NCBI GenBank assembly: GCA_020248265.1 | Contig: JADCHX010000015.1 | Coordinates: forward strand, 1-64,000 | DNA from: Rhodocyclaceae bacterium | GTDB lineage: Bacteria; Pseudomonadota; Gammaproteobacteria; Burkholderiales; CAIKXV01 | DNA length: 64,000 nucleotides | Reading direction: 5' to 3' | Notes under the pieces: generated by a model | What the model saw: the letters and a program-made list of their open reading frames with translations, nothing else | What the model was told of the DNA's origin: nothing | Databases searched by the model: none | Translations under genes and position numbers: made by a program | Shown here: one piece after another, positions 42,962 to 51,578 of the stretch | Layout of the letters: every line of letters begins with the position of its first letter | Numbering within the stretch: position 1 is the stretch's first letter

Positions 42962-43481
42962 CGTCCTGCGGATGGGAAACCCCGTGCTGCTGCAGGTCGC
43001 GCGGCCGGTCGATGCATTCGGTACGCCCGAGCTCGCGGCCCTGCTGCAGGACATGCGTGACACGATGGCCGCCCTCGATGGCGCAGGGCTTGCCGCGCCG
43101 CAGATCGGTATCTCGCTGCAGGTGGTGATCTTCGGCGTCGCGTCCAATCCGCGCTATCCCGACGCGGACGATGTGCCGTACACCGAACTGCTCAATCCGG
43201 TCCTGGAGCCTGCAGGCGAGGAAATCGAGGACGGATGGGAGGGCTGTCTGTCGGTGCCCGGCATGCGTGGCGTGGTGCCGCGCTGGAAGCATCTGCGCTA
43301 CCGCGGCCTGACCCCGTCGGGTGAGCCGGTCGATCGTACGGTGTCGGGCTTCCATGCGCGGGTGGTGCAGCACGAATGCGACCACCTGATGGGCATCCTC
43401 TATCCGATGCGCATCCGCGACCTGCGTCAGTTCGGGTTCAGCGAAGCCCTGTTCCCCGGCGAGGCCCTGGCGGACGACTAG
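42951..43481 (+). CDS. def: Peptide deformylase
   Basis: This 176-residue metallohydrolase removes the N-formyl group from new proteins. The three motifs are [10 protein letters not shown] (44-53), EGCLSVPG with the metal ligand Cys99, and QHECDH with His141, Glu142 and His145. A divergent tail follows motif 3. The ATG at 42951 overlaps the end of the MTIP gene; earlier starts lie inside that gene. No fmt gene adjoins it, so this may be an additional deformylase. Confidence 0.94.
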   Translation: MVRDVLRMGNPVLLQVARPVDAFGTPELAALLQDMRDTMAALDGAGLAAPQIGISLQVVIFGVASNPRYPDADDVPYTELLNPVLEPAGEEIEDGWEGCLSVPGMRGVVPRWKHLRYRGLTPSGEPVDRTVSGFHARVVQHECDHLMGILYPMRIRDLRQFGFSEALFPGEALADD

Positions 43482-43501
43482 CATCGTCGTCCCGCGGCGG
43501 G

Positions 43502-43524
43502 CCAGGCACTGGCCTGGTGCCAGG
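43502..43524 (+). other. Overlapping palindromes upstream of the sigma-54-type promoter
   Basis: CCAGGC/GCCTGG (43502-43517, loop ACTG) and CCTGG/CCAGG (43513-43524) overlap. They lie about 70-90 bases before the predicted start of transcription, where activators of sigma-54 often bind. They could also be a weak 3' hairpin of def. Confidence 0.3.
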
Positions 43525-43566
43525 CAGCGTCGCCGCGCGCCGCACAGGATGCCTGTGTCGGTGCGG

Positions 43567-43582
43567 TGGCACGCTTTCTGCA
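43567..43582 (+). promoter_or_regulatory. Sigma-54 type -24/-12 promoter upstream of the glycan island
   Basis: TGGCACG (43567-43573), a four-base spacer and CTGCA (43578-43582) match the TGGCACG-N4-TTGCA consensus with one mismatch. The GG/GC pairs are at correct spacing. Transcription would start near 43593, about 97 bases before the first gene. Confidence 0.6.
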
Positions 43583-43689
43583 CTCGTCGTGTGCATGAAC
43601 TGCCATCTCGACATTTCCTGCCGACATCGCGCCACGCGTGGCAAGCCTTGCCGGTCCGGGCGGCAGCATGACGTCGCCGGAGCCGCGTC

Positions 43690-46188
43690 ATGAGCGCCGG
43701 GCCAACCCTGGCTGAAGCGGCCCTGCTGCACGATTCCGGCCAGTTCGACGCAGCGCGCCGCGCCTACCGTTCGATCCTCGACGCGCAGCCCGACAGCGCG
43801 CGGGTGCTGTACCTGCTCGGCCTGCTCGAGAAGGCCAGCGGTGACCGGGAACAATCCATGTCCTGCCTGCAGCAGGCGATCGCAGCGGATCCTATGCAGG
43901 CCGACGTGTGGATGGCGATCGGCGACCTGCATGCGGAGACCGGCGCCGATGCACTTGCGACCGAGGCATTCGAGCGTTGCGTCGCGCGTGCCCGCGGCAG
44001 CGCGCTCGGCTGGTTCAAGCTGGGCTTCGCGCAGCAGAAGCTCGAGCGCCATGCGGACGCCGAGAAGGCCTATCGCCGGGCGGTGAAACTGCAGCCGGTG
44101 TTCCCCGAGGCATGGTGCAATCTGGGCAACGAACTCGGTGCGCTGATGCGCAAAGACGACGCGATCGCCGCGCTGCGCCGCGCGGTTGCCCAGCGCCCTG
44201 CGTTCCCCGAAGCCTGGCGAAACCTCGGCGTCATCCTCGAAGCCGTCGGCCGGCGAGCGGAGGCACTCGACTGCTTCGAGCGAGCCTGCGAACAGCGGCC
44301 CGACGATGCCGATGCCCACTTCTGCCGGGCCGCTGCGCTCGCTGCGCTCGGTCGCGGCGTCGATGCGGTGGCCGCCTACGAGCGCGTGTTCGAACTGGCG
44401 CCTGCGCACGCTGGCGCCTACAACAACCTGGGCATCCTGTTCCTGGACGAGCATCTGCTCGACGATGCGCGCGCATGCTTCCTGTGCGCGCTCGATGCCG
44501 ACCCCGCCCACGCCGAAGCATTGAACAACCTCGGCAACGTGGACTTGCGCGAGCAGCGTTTCCCGGAGGCCGCCGAAGACTTCCGACGTGCCCTGGAGCT
44601 CTCACCGTCGTTCGTCGAGGCGCTCAATGGCGCCGGCCTCGCAGCGCAGGAACTCGGTCGAGCGCGGGACGCGGCATCGTCCTTCAGGAGCGCGATCGCG
44701 CTGCGCCCCGGTTTCGCGGAGGCGCATGCAAACCTGGCGATGACCTTAGTACAACTCGGCGATACAGCTGCGGCGCGGCAGACCTTCCTGCATGCGGCGG
44801 CGCTGTCGGACGACGCCACGCTGCGCCTGCGGGCAGCGACGCTGCTGCCCGCGATCATGGGCACGAAGGCCTCGATCGAGGCCGACCGCCAGCGCATCCG
44901 CGCCGACATGCAGTCGCTGGCCGCCGCGCCGCAAAGCGCGACCGAGGCCCGGGTGATGAAGTACCTCGATCCGCCGTTCTACTTCGCCTATCGTGGGTGG
45001 AACAATCGCCAGACGCTGTCCGACCTGGCCGCCCTCTACCTGAAGATGGCGCCCGAGCTCGGCTGCGAATCGCCGCATGTCGGGGCACCGCGTACCCGCT
45101 CTCGCGTGCGGGTCGGATTCGTGTCGCAGTATTTCTTCCGGCATTCGGTCGGTATGTCGTTCACGCGGCTGATCGCCGGTCTGGCTGCCGATCCAAGGCT
45201 GGAGATCGTCGGCATCTCGCTCGGGCACAAGGACGACGAGGTGACGACGAGCATCCGGTCGAATTGCGCCGGCTGGATCTCGCCACGCGGCAACCTGTCC
45301 TCGATACGCGCGGCGATCGCCTCGCTCGACCTGGATGTCCTGTTCTACACCGACATCGGCATGGATCGGATCACCTATCCGCTCTCGTTGTCGCGCCTTG
45401 CCCGGGTGCAGTGCCTCAGCGGTGGCCATCCCGAGACCAGCGGTAGCCCGAACATCGACTACCTGCTGTCCAGCCGCTGGCTGGAGACGCCAGCCGCACA
45501 GGCCTTCTACAGCGAGCAACTGGTGCTGCTGGACGCCTACAACAGCGTGCTCACCCGGCCGGCCGTCATGCCCGACCTGGCGAGCCGGGCCCAGCTGGGG
45601 CTAGCCGGCGAGCATGTGTACCTGTGCCCGGTAAAGTTGCACAAGCTGCACCCGGATTTCGACGTGGCCCTGGCTGCCCTGATCGAGCGCGACCCGAAGG
45701 CCTGCGTGGTGCTGTTCGAGGACGAGCGACAGGCGCACTGGCGTGTGCTGACCGAGGCGCGCCAGCGCGAGACCATGGGTGCCGCCGCAGGCCGGGTACG
45801 GTTCGAGCCCTGGGCGGATGCGCGGACCTTCCAGTCCTGGCTGCAGGCAGCCGATGCGGTCCTCGACTGCTGGCCTTTCGGAATGGGCACGACCGCCATC
45901 AACGCGCTCGGGCAGGCGATACCGGTGCTGACCCTGCCGTCCGAACGCCTGTCGGGGCGCGGTACCCAGGCGTTGCTGCGCATGATGGAAATCGACTGGC
46001 TGGTGGCCGCCGACGTCGACGATTTCGTTTCGCGCGCGGTGACGCTGGCCGCGGAACCGTCGCTGCGCCAGCAGCTCGCTCAAGATTTGCGGGCCCGGTC
46101 CGATGTTCTGTTCCGACAGGCGGACTGCGCAGCGGAAATGGCCGGATTCCTGGTCGAAAGCGTGGCCCGAAAGGAGGCAGCAGCATGA
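43690..46188 (+). CDS. TPR protein with GT41 (SPINDLY/OGT-like) glycosyltransferase domain
   Basis: This 832-residue cytosolic protein has about ten tetratricopeptide repeats in residues 1-385, where proteins bind. A bi-lobed GT41 domain runs from about 470 (RVRVGFVSQYFF) to the end. The first-lobe loop reads GGHPETSGSPNIDYLLSS (about 577) and the nucleotide-sugar region is DCWPFGMGTTAINALGQ (about 729). GT41 enzymes attach sugars from UDP- or GDP-donors to Ser/Thr; this branch has a His-Pro in place of the Tyr-Pro of OGT. It is the first gene of the island. Its stop overlaps the DegT start, and it lies 11 kb before fliC, so flagellin is a likely target. Confidence 0.82.
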   Translation: MSAGPTLAEAALLHDSGQFDAARRAYRSILDAQPDSARVLYLLGLLEKASGDREQSMSCLQQAIAADPMQADVWMAIGDLHAETGADALATEAFERCVARARGSALGWFKLGFAQQKLERHADAEKAYRRAVKLQPVFPEAWCNLGNELGALMRKDDAIAALRRAVAQRPAFPEAWRNLGVILEAVGRRAEALDCFERACEQRPDDADAHFCRAAALAALGRGVDAVAAYERVFELAPAHAGAYNNLGILFLDEHLLDDARACFLCALDADPAHAEALNNLGNVDLREQRFPEAAEDFRRALELSPSFVEALNGAGLAAQELGRARDAASSFRSAIALRPGFAEAHANLAMTLVQLGDTAAARQTFLHAAALSDDATLRLRAATLLPAIMGTKASIEADRQRIRADMQSLAAAPQSATEARVMKYLDPPFYFAYRGWNNRQTLSDLAALYLKMAPELGCESPHVGAPRTRSRVRVGFVSQYFFRHSVGMSFTRLIAGLAADPRLEIVGISLGHKDDEVTTSIRSNCAGWISPRGNLSSIRAAIASLDLDVLFYTDIGMDRITYPLSLSRLARVQCLSGGHPETSGSPNIDYLLSSRWLETPAAQAFYSEQLVLLDAYNSVLTRPAVMPDLASRAQLGLAGEHVYLCPVKLHKLHPDFDVALAALIERDPKACVVLFEDERQAHWRVLTEARQRETMGAAAGRVRFEPWADARTFQSWLQAADAVLDCWPFGMGTTAINALGQAIPVLTLPSERLSGRGTQALLRMMEIDWLVAADVDDFVSRAVTLAAEPSLRQQLAQDLRARSDVLFRQADCAAEMAGFLVESVARKEAAA

Positions 46189-47375
46189 ACCCCATCCCGG
46201 TGCTCAAGCCCGACATGCCGTCGGTGGACGACCTGTTGCCCTACCTGCGGCGGATCGACGAGGCGCAGCAGTACGCCAACTTCGGGCCCCTGTGCCTGGA
46301 GCTCGAGAAACGGCTGTCTGCCGACTGCGCCGCACTGAGCGAGCAGCCGGTGGCCCTGACCACCGTCGCCAACTGCACCGTCGGCCTGCAACTCGCGCTG
46401 ATGGCGAGCGTCGACCGTCCGCGGGTGAAGGTGCTCGTGCCTTCGCTGACGTTTCCCGGCACGGTATCCGGCATCCTCCAGGCCGGGTTCGAGCCGGTTC
46501 TCGCCGACGTCGACCCGGCGCGCTGGGTGCTGACACCGGAGATCGCGCGCGCTGCGATGAACCGGGTGCGCGGCATCCGGGCGATCATGCCGGTGGCCGC
46601 GTTCGGCGGTGCACTCGACGCAGACGCCTGGGATCAGCTGACCGAGGAGACCGGCGTCCCTGTCGTGATCGATGCCGCAGGAGCCTTCGGCAACCAGCGC
46701 ATCGGCCGCCATACCGTGGTCGCCTACAGCATGCATGCGACCAAGGCGCTGGGTGCCGGGGAGGGCGGCTTCGTGGTCGCGCGCGATGCCGAGATCGTCG
46801 CGCGGGTGCGACGCCTGTCCAATTTCGGCTACATGTCTGCGGGTGGCCTGATCTCGGATATCGGGGTCAACGGCAAGATGAGCGAGTATGCCGCCGCCGT
46901 CGGGCTGGCCGCCCTCGATCGCTGGCCCGCGATCAGCGCGGCGCGGCGCCGGCTGATGGCGACCTACCGGCAGGCGCTGACGGATACCTGCCCGGAGATC
47001 GTGCTGCAGGAGCGTCCGGCCGGCGGCGTCTATTCGCTGGGCGTGGTGCGCTTGCCAGACCGGCTGCGCGCGGAAACCGTGGCGGAGTTCCTTGCATCGC
47101 GCGGTATCGGCTCGCGCCGCTGGTACTGCCCGGGCATTTATGCTCACCCCGCATTCCTGTCGCTGACGCAGGCCGATGACCATGTGCTCGTCAAGCACCT
47201 GGACCAGCATCTGCTCGGGTTGCCGTTCCACCTCGAGATGAGCCTGGCCGACATCGAGCGGGTGACCGGTGCGCTGCAGGCCATACTCTCGCTGGGCGGG
47301 CGTGGCCGTACCGGTGTCGCCAAGGCTACGCGCAGCAGCAGTTCGCGCGGCGCGCACCTGCGCGCGGTGGGCTAG
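46185..47375 (+). CDS. DegT/DnrJ/EryC1-family sugar aminotransferase
   Basis: This 396-residue PLP enzyme transfers an amino group to a keto-sugar nucleotide. The cofactor-binding aspartate is Asp163 (VIDAAGAFG) and the PLP lysine is Lys187 in SMHATKALGAGEGG, the DegT pattern. The length is typical. AAGGAGG lies 8 bases before the ATG, which overlaps the GT41 stop. It probably makes an amino sugar for the glycan. The keto-sugar substrate and its dehydratase are not encoded in the window. Confidence 0.88.
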   Translation: MNPIPVLKPDMPSVDDLLPYLRRIDEAQQYANFGPLCLELEKRLSADCAALSEQPVALTTVANCTVGLQLALMASVDRPRVKVLVPSLTFPGTVSGILQAGFEPVLADVDPARWVLTPEIARAAMNRVRGIRAIMPVAAFGGALDADAWDQLTEETGVPVVIDAAGAFGNQRIGRHTVVAYSMHATKALGAGEGGFVVARDAEIVARVRRLSNFGYMSAGGLISDIGVNGKMSEYAAAVGLAALDRWPAISAARRRLMATYRQALTDTCPEIVLQERPAGGVYSLGVVRLPDRLRAETVAEFLASRGIGSRRWYCPGIYAHPAFLSLTQADDHVLVKHLDQHLLGLPFHLEMSLADIERVTGALQAILSLGGRGRTGVAKATRSSSSRGAHLRAVG

Positions 47376-47377
47376 CG

Positions 47378-48049
47378 ATGGCCTCGCGTCAGCCGCTGGT
47401 GGTGTTCGGCGCCGGCCAGATCGCGGAGGTGGCATGGCACTGCTTCGCGCACGATTCGGACTACGAGGTGGTCGGATTCACGGTCGACCCGGAGTATCTC
47501 GCTGCCGACACCCTGCTCGGCCTGCCGGTGCTGCCGTATGCGCAGGCGATGGCGTGCTGGCCAGCCGCGACCCATGCGATGTTCGTGGCGATCGCCTACG
47601 GGCGTCTGAACCAGGCACGCGCCGGCACGGTGGCAAGGGTGCAGGCCGATGGCTACCGCTGCGCGAACTACATCAGCTCGCGTGCGCGGGTCGCTGGCGA
47701 AGTGGTGCCGGACAGCAATACCTTCGTGATGGAACTGAACAACGTGCAGGCGTTCTCGCGCCTCGGACGCGATGTATGGCTGTGGGCGGGCAACCATATC
47801 GGACACCACTCGACGATCGGCGACCACTGCTTCCTCGCCTCGCATGTGGTCGTGTCCGGATCGGTCGAGGTCGGCGAGTCGAGCTTCATCGGCGTCAACG
47901 CGACGATTCGTGACAATGTCCGGATCGGCGCGCGCAACGTGATCGGTGCCGGCGTGGTGATCCTCGCCGACACGAAGGACGCCGAGGTGTACGTCGGCCC
48001 GAAGACCGAAGCCTCGCGCGTGCCCAGCCACCGGCTGCGCGGCATCTGA
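47378..48049 (+). CDS. NeuD/PglD-like acyltransferase with left-handed beta-helix
   Basis: This 223-residue protein has an N-terminal Rossmann-like part (VVFGAGQIAEVAWHCF, the PglD_N domain) and hexapeptide repeats in residues 125-205 (HIGHHSTIGDHCFLASHVVV; GANVxIG-like units). PglD-type proteins N-acetylate amino sugars; its position 3 bases after the aminotransferase gene suggests it acts on that product. The catalytic His lies in the GNHIGHHSTIGDH segment. Acyl donor and sugar are unproven. Confidence 0.86.
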   Translation: MASRQPLVVFGAGQIAEVAWHCFAHDSDYEVVGFTVDPEYLAADTLLGLPVLPYAQAMACWPAATHAMFVAIAYGRLNQARAGTVARVQADGYRCANYISSRARVAGEVVPDSNTFVMELNNVQAFSRLGRDVWLWAGNHIGHHSTIGDHCFLASHVVVSGSVEVGESSFIGVNATIRDNVRIGARNVIGAGVVILADTKDAEVYVGPKTEASRVPSHRLRGI

Positions 48050-48072
48050 GTGGAGCGACCCTGGATACCCTG

Positions 48073-49146
48073 ATGCCATCCCCGATCACGCTCGCGTCGG
48101 ACAGCCCTGTTGCAGCCGAGGCCACGGCCACCGGCTGGCACTGGCGCAAACTCGGGCAGGTGTTCGACCCGCGTGCCCATCCCGAGTGGGCCGGCAGCCA
48201 TGCTCAGGTTCCGACGGTGCTCGTGATGACGGACCGCCTGCGCGTGTACTACGCCGGCCGCGGCGCGGACGGCCGAAGCTTCCCGACCTTCATCGACGTC
48301 GACCGCGACGATCCGACACGGTTGCTCGACTGCCACCGCTCGCCCGTGCTCGGGCTCGGCGCGCCGGGCACCTTCGACGACGAGGGCGTGATGCCGGCCT
48401 GGGTGCATCAGCGGGAAGGCCGGGTGTGGATGTACTACAGCGGCTGGAACCGGCGGCTGACCGTGCCGTACCACAACGCGACCGGGCTCGCGGTCAGCGA
48501 CGATGGTGGGCTTACGTTCCAGCGCGCCTACCAGGGTCCGGTGCTCGACCGTACGCCGGAAGAGCCGTACCTCGCCGTCACCCCCTGGATCGAATGCGAG
48601 CCGGCGGGGCAGGACGCCGACGCACGGCCAGCCTGCGGTGCGCGCTGGCAGGCGTGGTACATCTCCGGCGAACGCTGGGTGGAAGTCGGCGGCCGCTACG
48701 AGCCGGTCTACGTGATCCGGCACGCGCGCTCCGACGACGGCGTGCACTGGCAGCGCAGGGCGGTCACTTGCGTCGAGCAGGCCCATCCGCTGGAGGCGTT
48801 CTCGCATCCGACCGTGCTGCGCGAGGGCGGGCGCTACCACCTCTGGTACTGCCATCGGCACAGCCTCGACTACCGGGACGGCAGCGGAGCCTACCGGATC
48901 GGCTACGCATGGTCCGACGACGGCGAACGCTTCGTGCGCAGCGATGCGCAGTCGGGCATCTCGCCCTCGACCGACGGCTGGGACTCGACCATGACCTGCT
49001 ACCCGTCGACGGTGCGCGTCGACACCCGCACATATCTTTTCTACAACGGCAACGGCTTCGGGCAGAGCGGCATCGGCGTCGCGATCCTCGAAGGCCGGCT
49101 GCCCGGGCGGCCCTGGGCCGGCACCGGGCCGACAGCGGAAGGCTGA
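48073..49146 (+). CDS. Cytosolic beta-propeller, GH43/GH32-like protein
   Basis: This 357-residue protein is rich in Trp/Tyr blades of the five-bladed propeller type. Recurrent elements are LRVYYAGRG, VWMYYSGWN, WQAWYISGE, YHLWYCHRH and TYLFYNGNG, each closing a blade, with acidic residues in TFDDEGVMP. No signal peptide is present, which is odd for a secreted glycosidase. It may be an intracellular trimming or transfer enzyme acting on the activated glycan, or a scaffold. It lies between the acetyltransferase and a methyltransferase and shares their direction. Confidence 0.75.
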   Translation: MPSPITLASDSPVAAEATATGWHWRKLGQVFDPRAHPEWAGSHAQVPTVLVMTDRLRVYYAGRGADGRSFPTFIDVDRDDPTRLLDCHRSPVLGLGAPGTFDDEGVMPAWVHQREGRVWMYYSGWNRRLTVPYHNATGLAVSDDGGLTFQRAYQGPVLDRTPEEPYLAVTPWIECEPAGQDADARPACGARWQAWYISGERWVEVGGRYEPVYVIRHARSDDGVHWQRRAVTCVEQAHPLEAFSHPTVLREGGRYHLWYCHRHSLDYRDGSGAYRIGYAWSDDGERFVRSDAQSGISPSTDGWDSTMTCYPSTVRVDTRTYLFYNGNGFGQSGIGVAILEGRLPGRPWAGTGPTAEG

Positions 49147-49151
49147 ACCAG

Positions 49152-49925
49152 ATGACGCTCCACGGAAGCACGCGCACCAGCAGCGAAGGCACCTCGGCGG
49201 ACGAACAGCAGCTCGGCCAGCGGCAGCAGCTCGAACGGATGTTCCGGGAGTCGCCGCTGCCGCCCGAGCACCTGATGTTCAACCTCGGCATGTACACCCG
49301 CAGCTCGGTGCTGGTGAAGTTCCTGTTCATGAACGACATCTACCAGCGCATCCGGCACCTGCCCGGGGTGCTGATCGAACTGGGCGTCTGGTGGGGCCAG
49401 AACCTGGTGCTGCTGGAAAACCTGCGGGCTATCCATGAACCCTTCAACAAGCAGCGCATGATCGTCGGTTTCGATACGTTCTCCGGTTATCGCACGTTCA
49501 CCGACAAGGACATCCGCGGCGACGTGATGAGCGACGGTACCTATGCGACGCCTCCGGGATACCGCCACTACCTCGCAATGCTGCTCGAGGCCCACGAGGG
49601 CGCGAACGCGTTCGGCCACCAGCGCGGCAACCACCGGCTGGTGGAGGGCGATGCCACCCAGACCGTCCCGAACTATTTCGCCGAGCATCCGGAAACGCTG
49701 GTCGCGATGGCGTTCTTCGACATCGGTACCTACCTGCCGACGGTCGAGGCGCTCAAGGCGATGAAGTCGTCGTTGATGCCCGGCAGTGTGCTGGTGTTCG
49801 ACGAACTGACCTGGGCCGGCGCGCCCGGCGAGGCGATTGCCTTCAAGGAAGTGTTCCGGGACATCGACTACACGATCGAGAAGGCGGCTCTGTATCCGTC
49901 CAAGGCGATCGTCACCGTAAAGTGA
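49152..49925 (+). CDS. TylF/macrocin-O-methyltransferase-like SAM enzyme
   Basis: This 257-residue protein has the class I methyltransferase-like region VLIELGVWWGQNLVLLENL near residue 75, where the glycine of the usual E/DxGxxxG motif is partly kept, and GFDTFSGYRTF nearby. The end has VLVFDELTWAGAPGEAIAF, the metal-binding Asp region of the TylF and CmcI type of O-methyltransferases. These act on sugar hydroxyls of natural products. The start ATG lies 5 bases after the stop of the previous gene. Sugar O-methylation is the most likely role; the family also includes hydroxylase-like members. Confidence 0.78.
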   Translation: MTLHGSTRTSSEGTSADEQQLGQRQQLERMFRESPLPPEHLMFNLGMYTRSSVLVKFLFMNDIYQRIRHLPGVLIELGVWWGQNLVLLENLRAIHEPFNKQRMIVGFDTFSGYRTFTDKDIRGDVMSDGTYATPPGYRHYLAMLLEAHEGANAFGHQRGNHRLVEGDATQTVPNYFAEHPETLVAMAFFDIGTYLPTVEALKAMKSSLMPGSVLVFDELTWAGAPGEAIAFKEVFRDIDYTIEKAALYPSKAIVTVK

Positions 49926-49935
49926 GGAACAGAGC

Positions 49936-50769
49936 ATGCCCGACATGACCGAACCCGTGGTCGTTGCGCAGCACTGCCTGCGCGCAGGGCTGACCGTCGA
50001 CCGCTTCTGCGCAGCGATGGCAACGCGCGGATGGCTGGTCATCGATCGCTTCGTCGACGACGACCTCGTATGCCGGATGCGCGCCGACCTCGACCGGGCC
50101 TACGCCACGTGCCGTCGTCTGCAGGTGGCCAACGGCATCGCGCTCGACACGGAAGGCACGCTGCACCATCTCGTCGGCCAGGGCGAGTCGTTCCTCGAGT
50201 TCATCGACCGGCTGGCACCGATCGTCCCGCACCTCGAGACCCACTTCGGCGGGCCGTTCATCCTGAACTCGTTCGGGGGCAACATCCTGCGCGCGAGCCC
50301 GTCCTACGCGAGTGCCATCCACCGCGACGTGCGCACGTGTTCGCGCGAACTGCCGCTGCTGCTCAACACACTGCTGATGCTCGACGACTTCACCGTGCAC
50401 AACGGCGCGACGCTGATGATGACCGGCAGCCACCTCGATTGCCCGGACCGGCCGTCCGACCAGGCATTCGCCGCGCGCGCCGAGGCCGCGACCGGCCGTG
50501 CCGGCAGCCTGCTCGTGTTCGATTCGAACCTATGGCACGCCGCTGGCGTGAACAACACGGCCGCCGCGCGTCGCTCGGTCACGCCGATGTTCAGCCGTCC
50601 GCTGGTAAAGCCGCAGTTCGACCACCCGCGCGCGCTCGGCTACGAGCGCATGGACACCCTGTCCGAACTGCAGCGCCAGGTGCTCGGGTACTACTCGCGC
50701 ATTCCCGCGACGCTCGAGGAGTGGTACCAACCGCCGCAGCGCCGCATGTACCGCCCCGGGCAGGGATGA
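49936..50769 (+). CDS. Phytanoyl-CoA dioxygenase (PhyH)-family oxygenase, copy 1
   Basis: This is a 277-residue non-heme Fe(II)/2-oxoglutarate oxygenase. The iron triad is visible as HRD in SAIHRDVRTC (near residue 127) and the distal His in NLWHAAGVN (near 200). The 2-oxoglutarate Arg follows (AARRSVTP). PhyH proteins hydroxylate fatty-acyl, sugar or other metabolites. In a glycan island the target may be a sugar or its acyl group. It lies 10 bases after the methyltransferase gene and 4 before the next one. Confidence 0.84.
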   Translation: MPDMTEPVVVAQHCLRAGLTVDRFCAAMATRGWLVIDRFVDDDLVCRMRADLDRAYATCRRLQVANGIALDTEGTLHHLVGQGESFLEFIDRLAPIVPHLETHFGGPFILNSFGGNILRASPSYASAIHRDVRTCSRELPLLLNTLLMLDDFTVHNGATLMMTGSHLDCPDRPSDQAFAARAEAATGRAGSLLVFDSNLWHAAGVNNTAAARRSVTPMFSRPLVKPQFDHPRALGYERMDTLSELQRQVLGYYSRIPATLEEWYQPPQRRMYRPGQG

Positions 50770-50773
50770 GACG

Positions 50774-51568
50774 ATGAAACGCGACCTCCGGCTCGAGCAC
50801 CAGGACACCGGCGCACGCAAGTACGCGTATGCCTTCGACTACATCCACCGGGAGTACATGTGGCGTGCGTTCCAGCCGTTCCTGCCGCGCCATGCCGGCG
50901 CGCGGGCGCTGGAGATGGGCTGCTACCGCGGCGAGTTCACGCGCACGCTGGCTGGGGCCTTCGACGACCTCACCGTGCTGGAAGGGGCTGGGGACCTGGT
51001 CGAGGCGGCACGCCGGGCCGTGCCCGCCCATGTGCGGTTCGTGCACTCCCGCTTCGAGGACTGGAACCCGCCCGCCGACGCCGGGTTCGATGCGGTGTTC
51101 CTGATGCACACGCTCGAGCATGTCGACGAGCCGGTGCCCTTGCTCGAGCGCATAGGCCGCTGGCTCGCCCCTGGGGGGCGATTGTTCCTGGTGGTACCCA
51201 ATGCCAATGCGCCGTCGCGCCAGATCGCCGTCAAGATGGGGCTGATCTCGCACAACACCGCGGTGACCGCCGGCGAGTACGAGCACGGTCACCGGCGCAC
51301 CTACGCGTTCGATACGCTGGAGCACGAGGTGCGGCTGGCCGGGCTCGACGTGACGCACCGTGCGGGCGTGCTGTTCAAGCCACTGGCGAACTTCCAGATG
51401 GATCGTGCGCTCGAGGCAGGGATCATCGATCGCGCCTACCTGGAGGGCTGCTACCAGCTCGGCATGGTCCATCCGGACCTCTGCGCGAGCATCTTCCTGC
51501 TTTGCAGTCCGGGCTCCGGTGGCCTGGGCGAACCGGTCGGCCCTGTCGGCAAGGGCAACCTGTCCTGA
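50774..51568 (+). CDS. Class I SAM-dependent methyltransferase
   Basis: This 264-residue methyltransferase has the SAM-binding glycine loop in ALEMGCYRGEFTRTL (near residue 40), the acidic ribose contact in LTVLEGAG, and the post-motif segment DAVFLMHTLEHV with the methyltransf_11-type HTLEH. It contains PGGRLFLVVPNANAPSRQ. It is likely an O- or C-methyltransferase for a glycan precursor. It lies between the two PhyH oxygenases and is co-directional. Confidence 0.86.
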   Translation: MKRDLRLEHQDTGARKYAYAFDYIHREYMWRAFQPFLPRHAGARALEMGCYRGEFTRTLAGAFDDLTVLEGAGDLVEAARRAVPAHVRFVHSRFEDWNPPADAGFDAVFLMHTLEHVDEPVPLLERIGRWLAPGGRLFLVVPNANAPSRQIAVKMGLISHNTAVTAGEYEHGHRRTYAFDTLEHEVRLAGLDVTHRAGVLFKPLANFQMDRALEAGIIDRAYLEGCYQLGMVHPDLCASIFLLCSPGSGGLGEPVGPVGKGNLS

Positions 51569-51578
51569 GGATTCGACG

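Noticed and set aside
43376-43693. Small plus-strand gene between def and the GT41 gene
   Set aside because: The frame is a shadow of the def 3' end running into the promoter region, with no start site context or family.
43690-46188. First GT41 protein as an HMW1C-type N-glycosyltransferase
   Set aside because: It carries a long TPR array and no adjacent two-partner adhesin. The architecture is of the OGT/SPINDLY kind.
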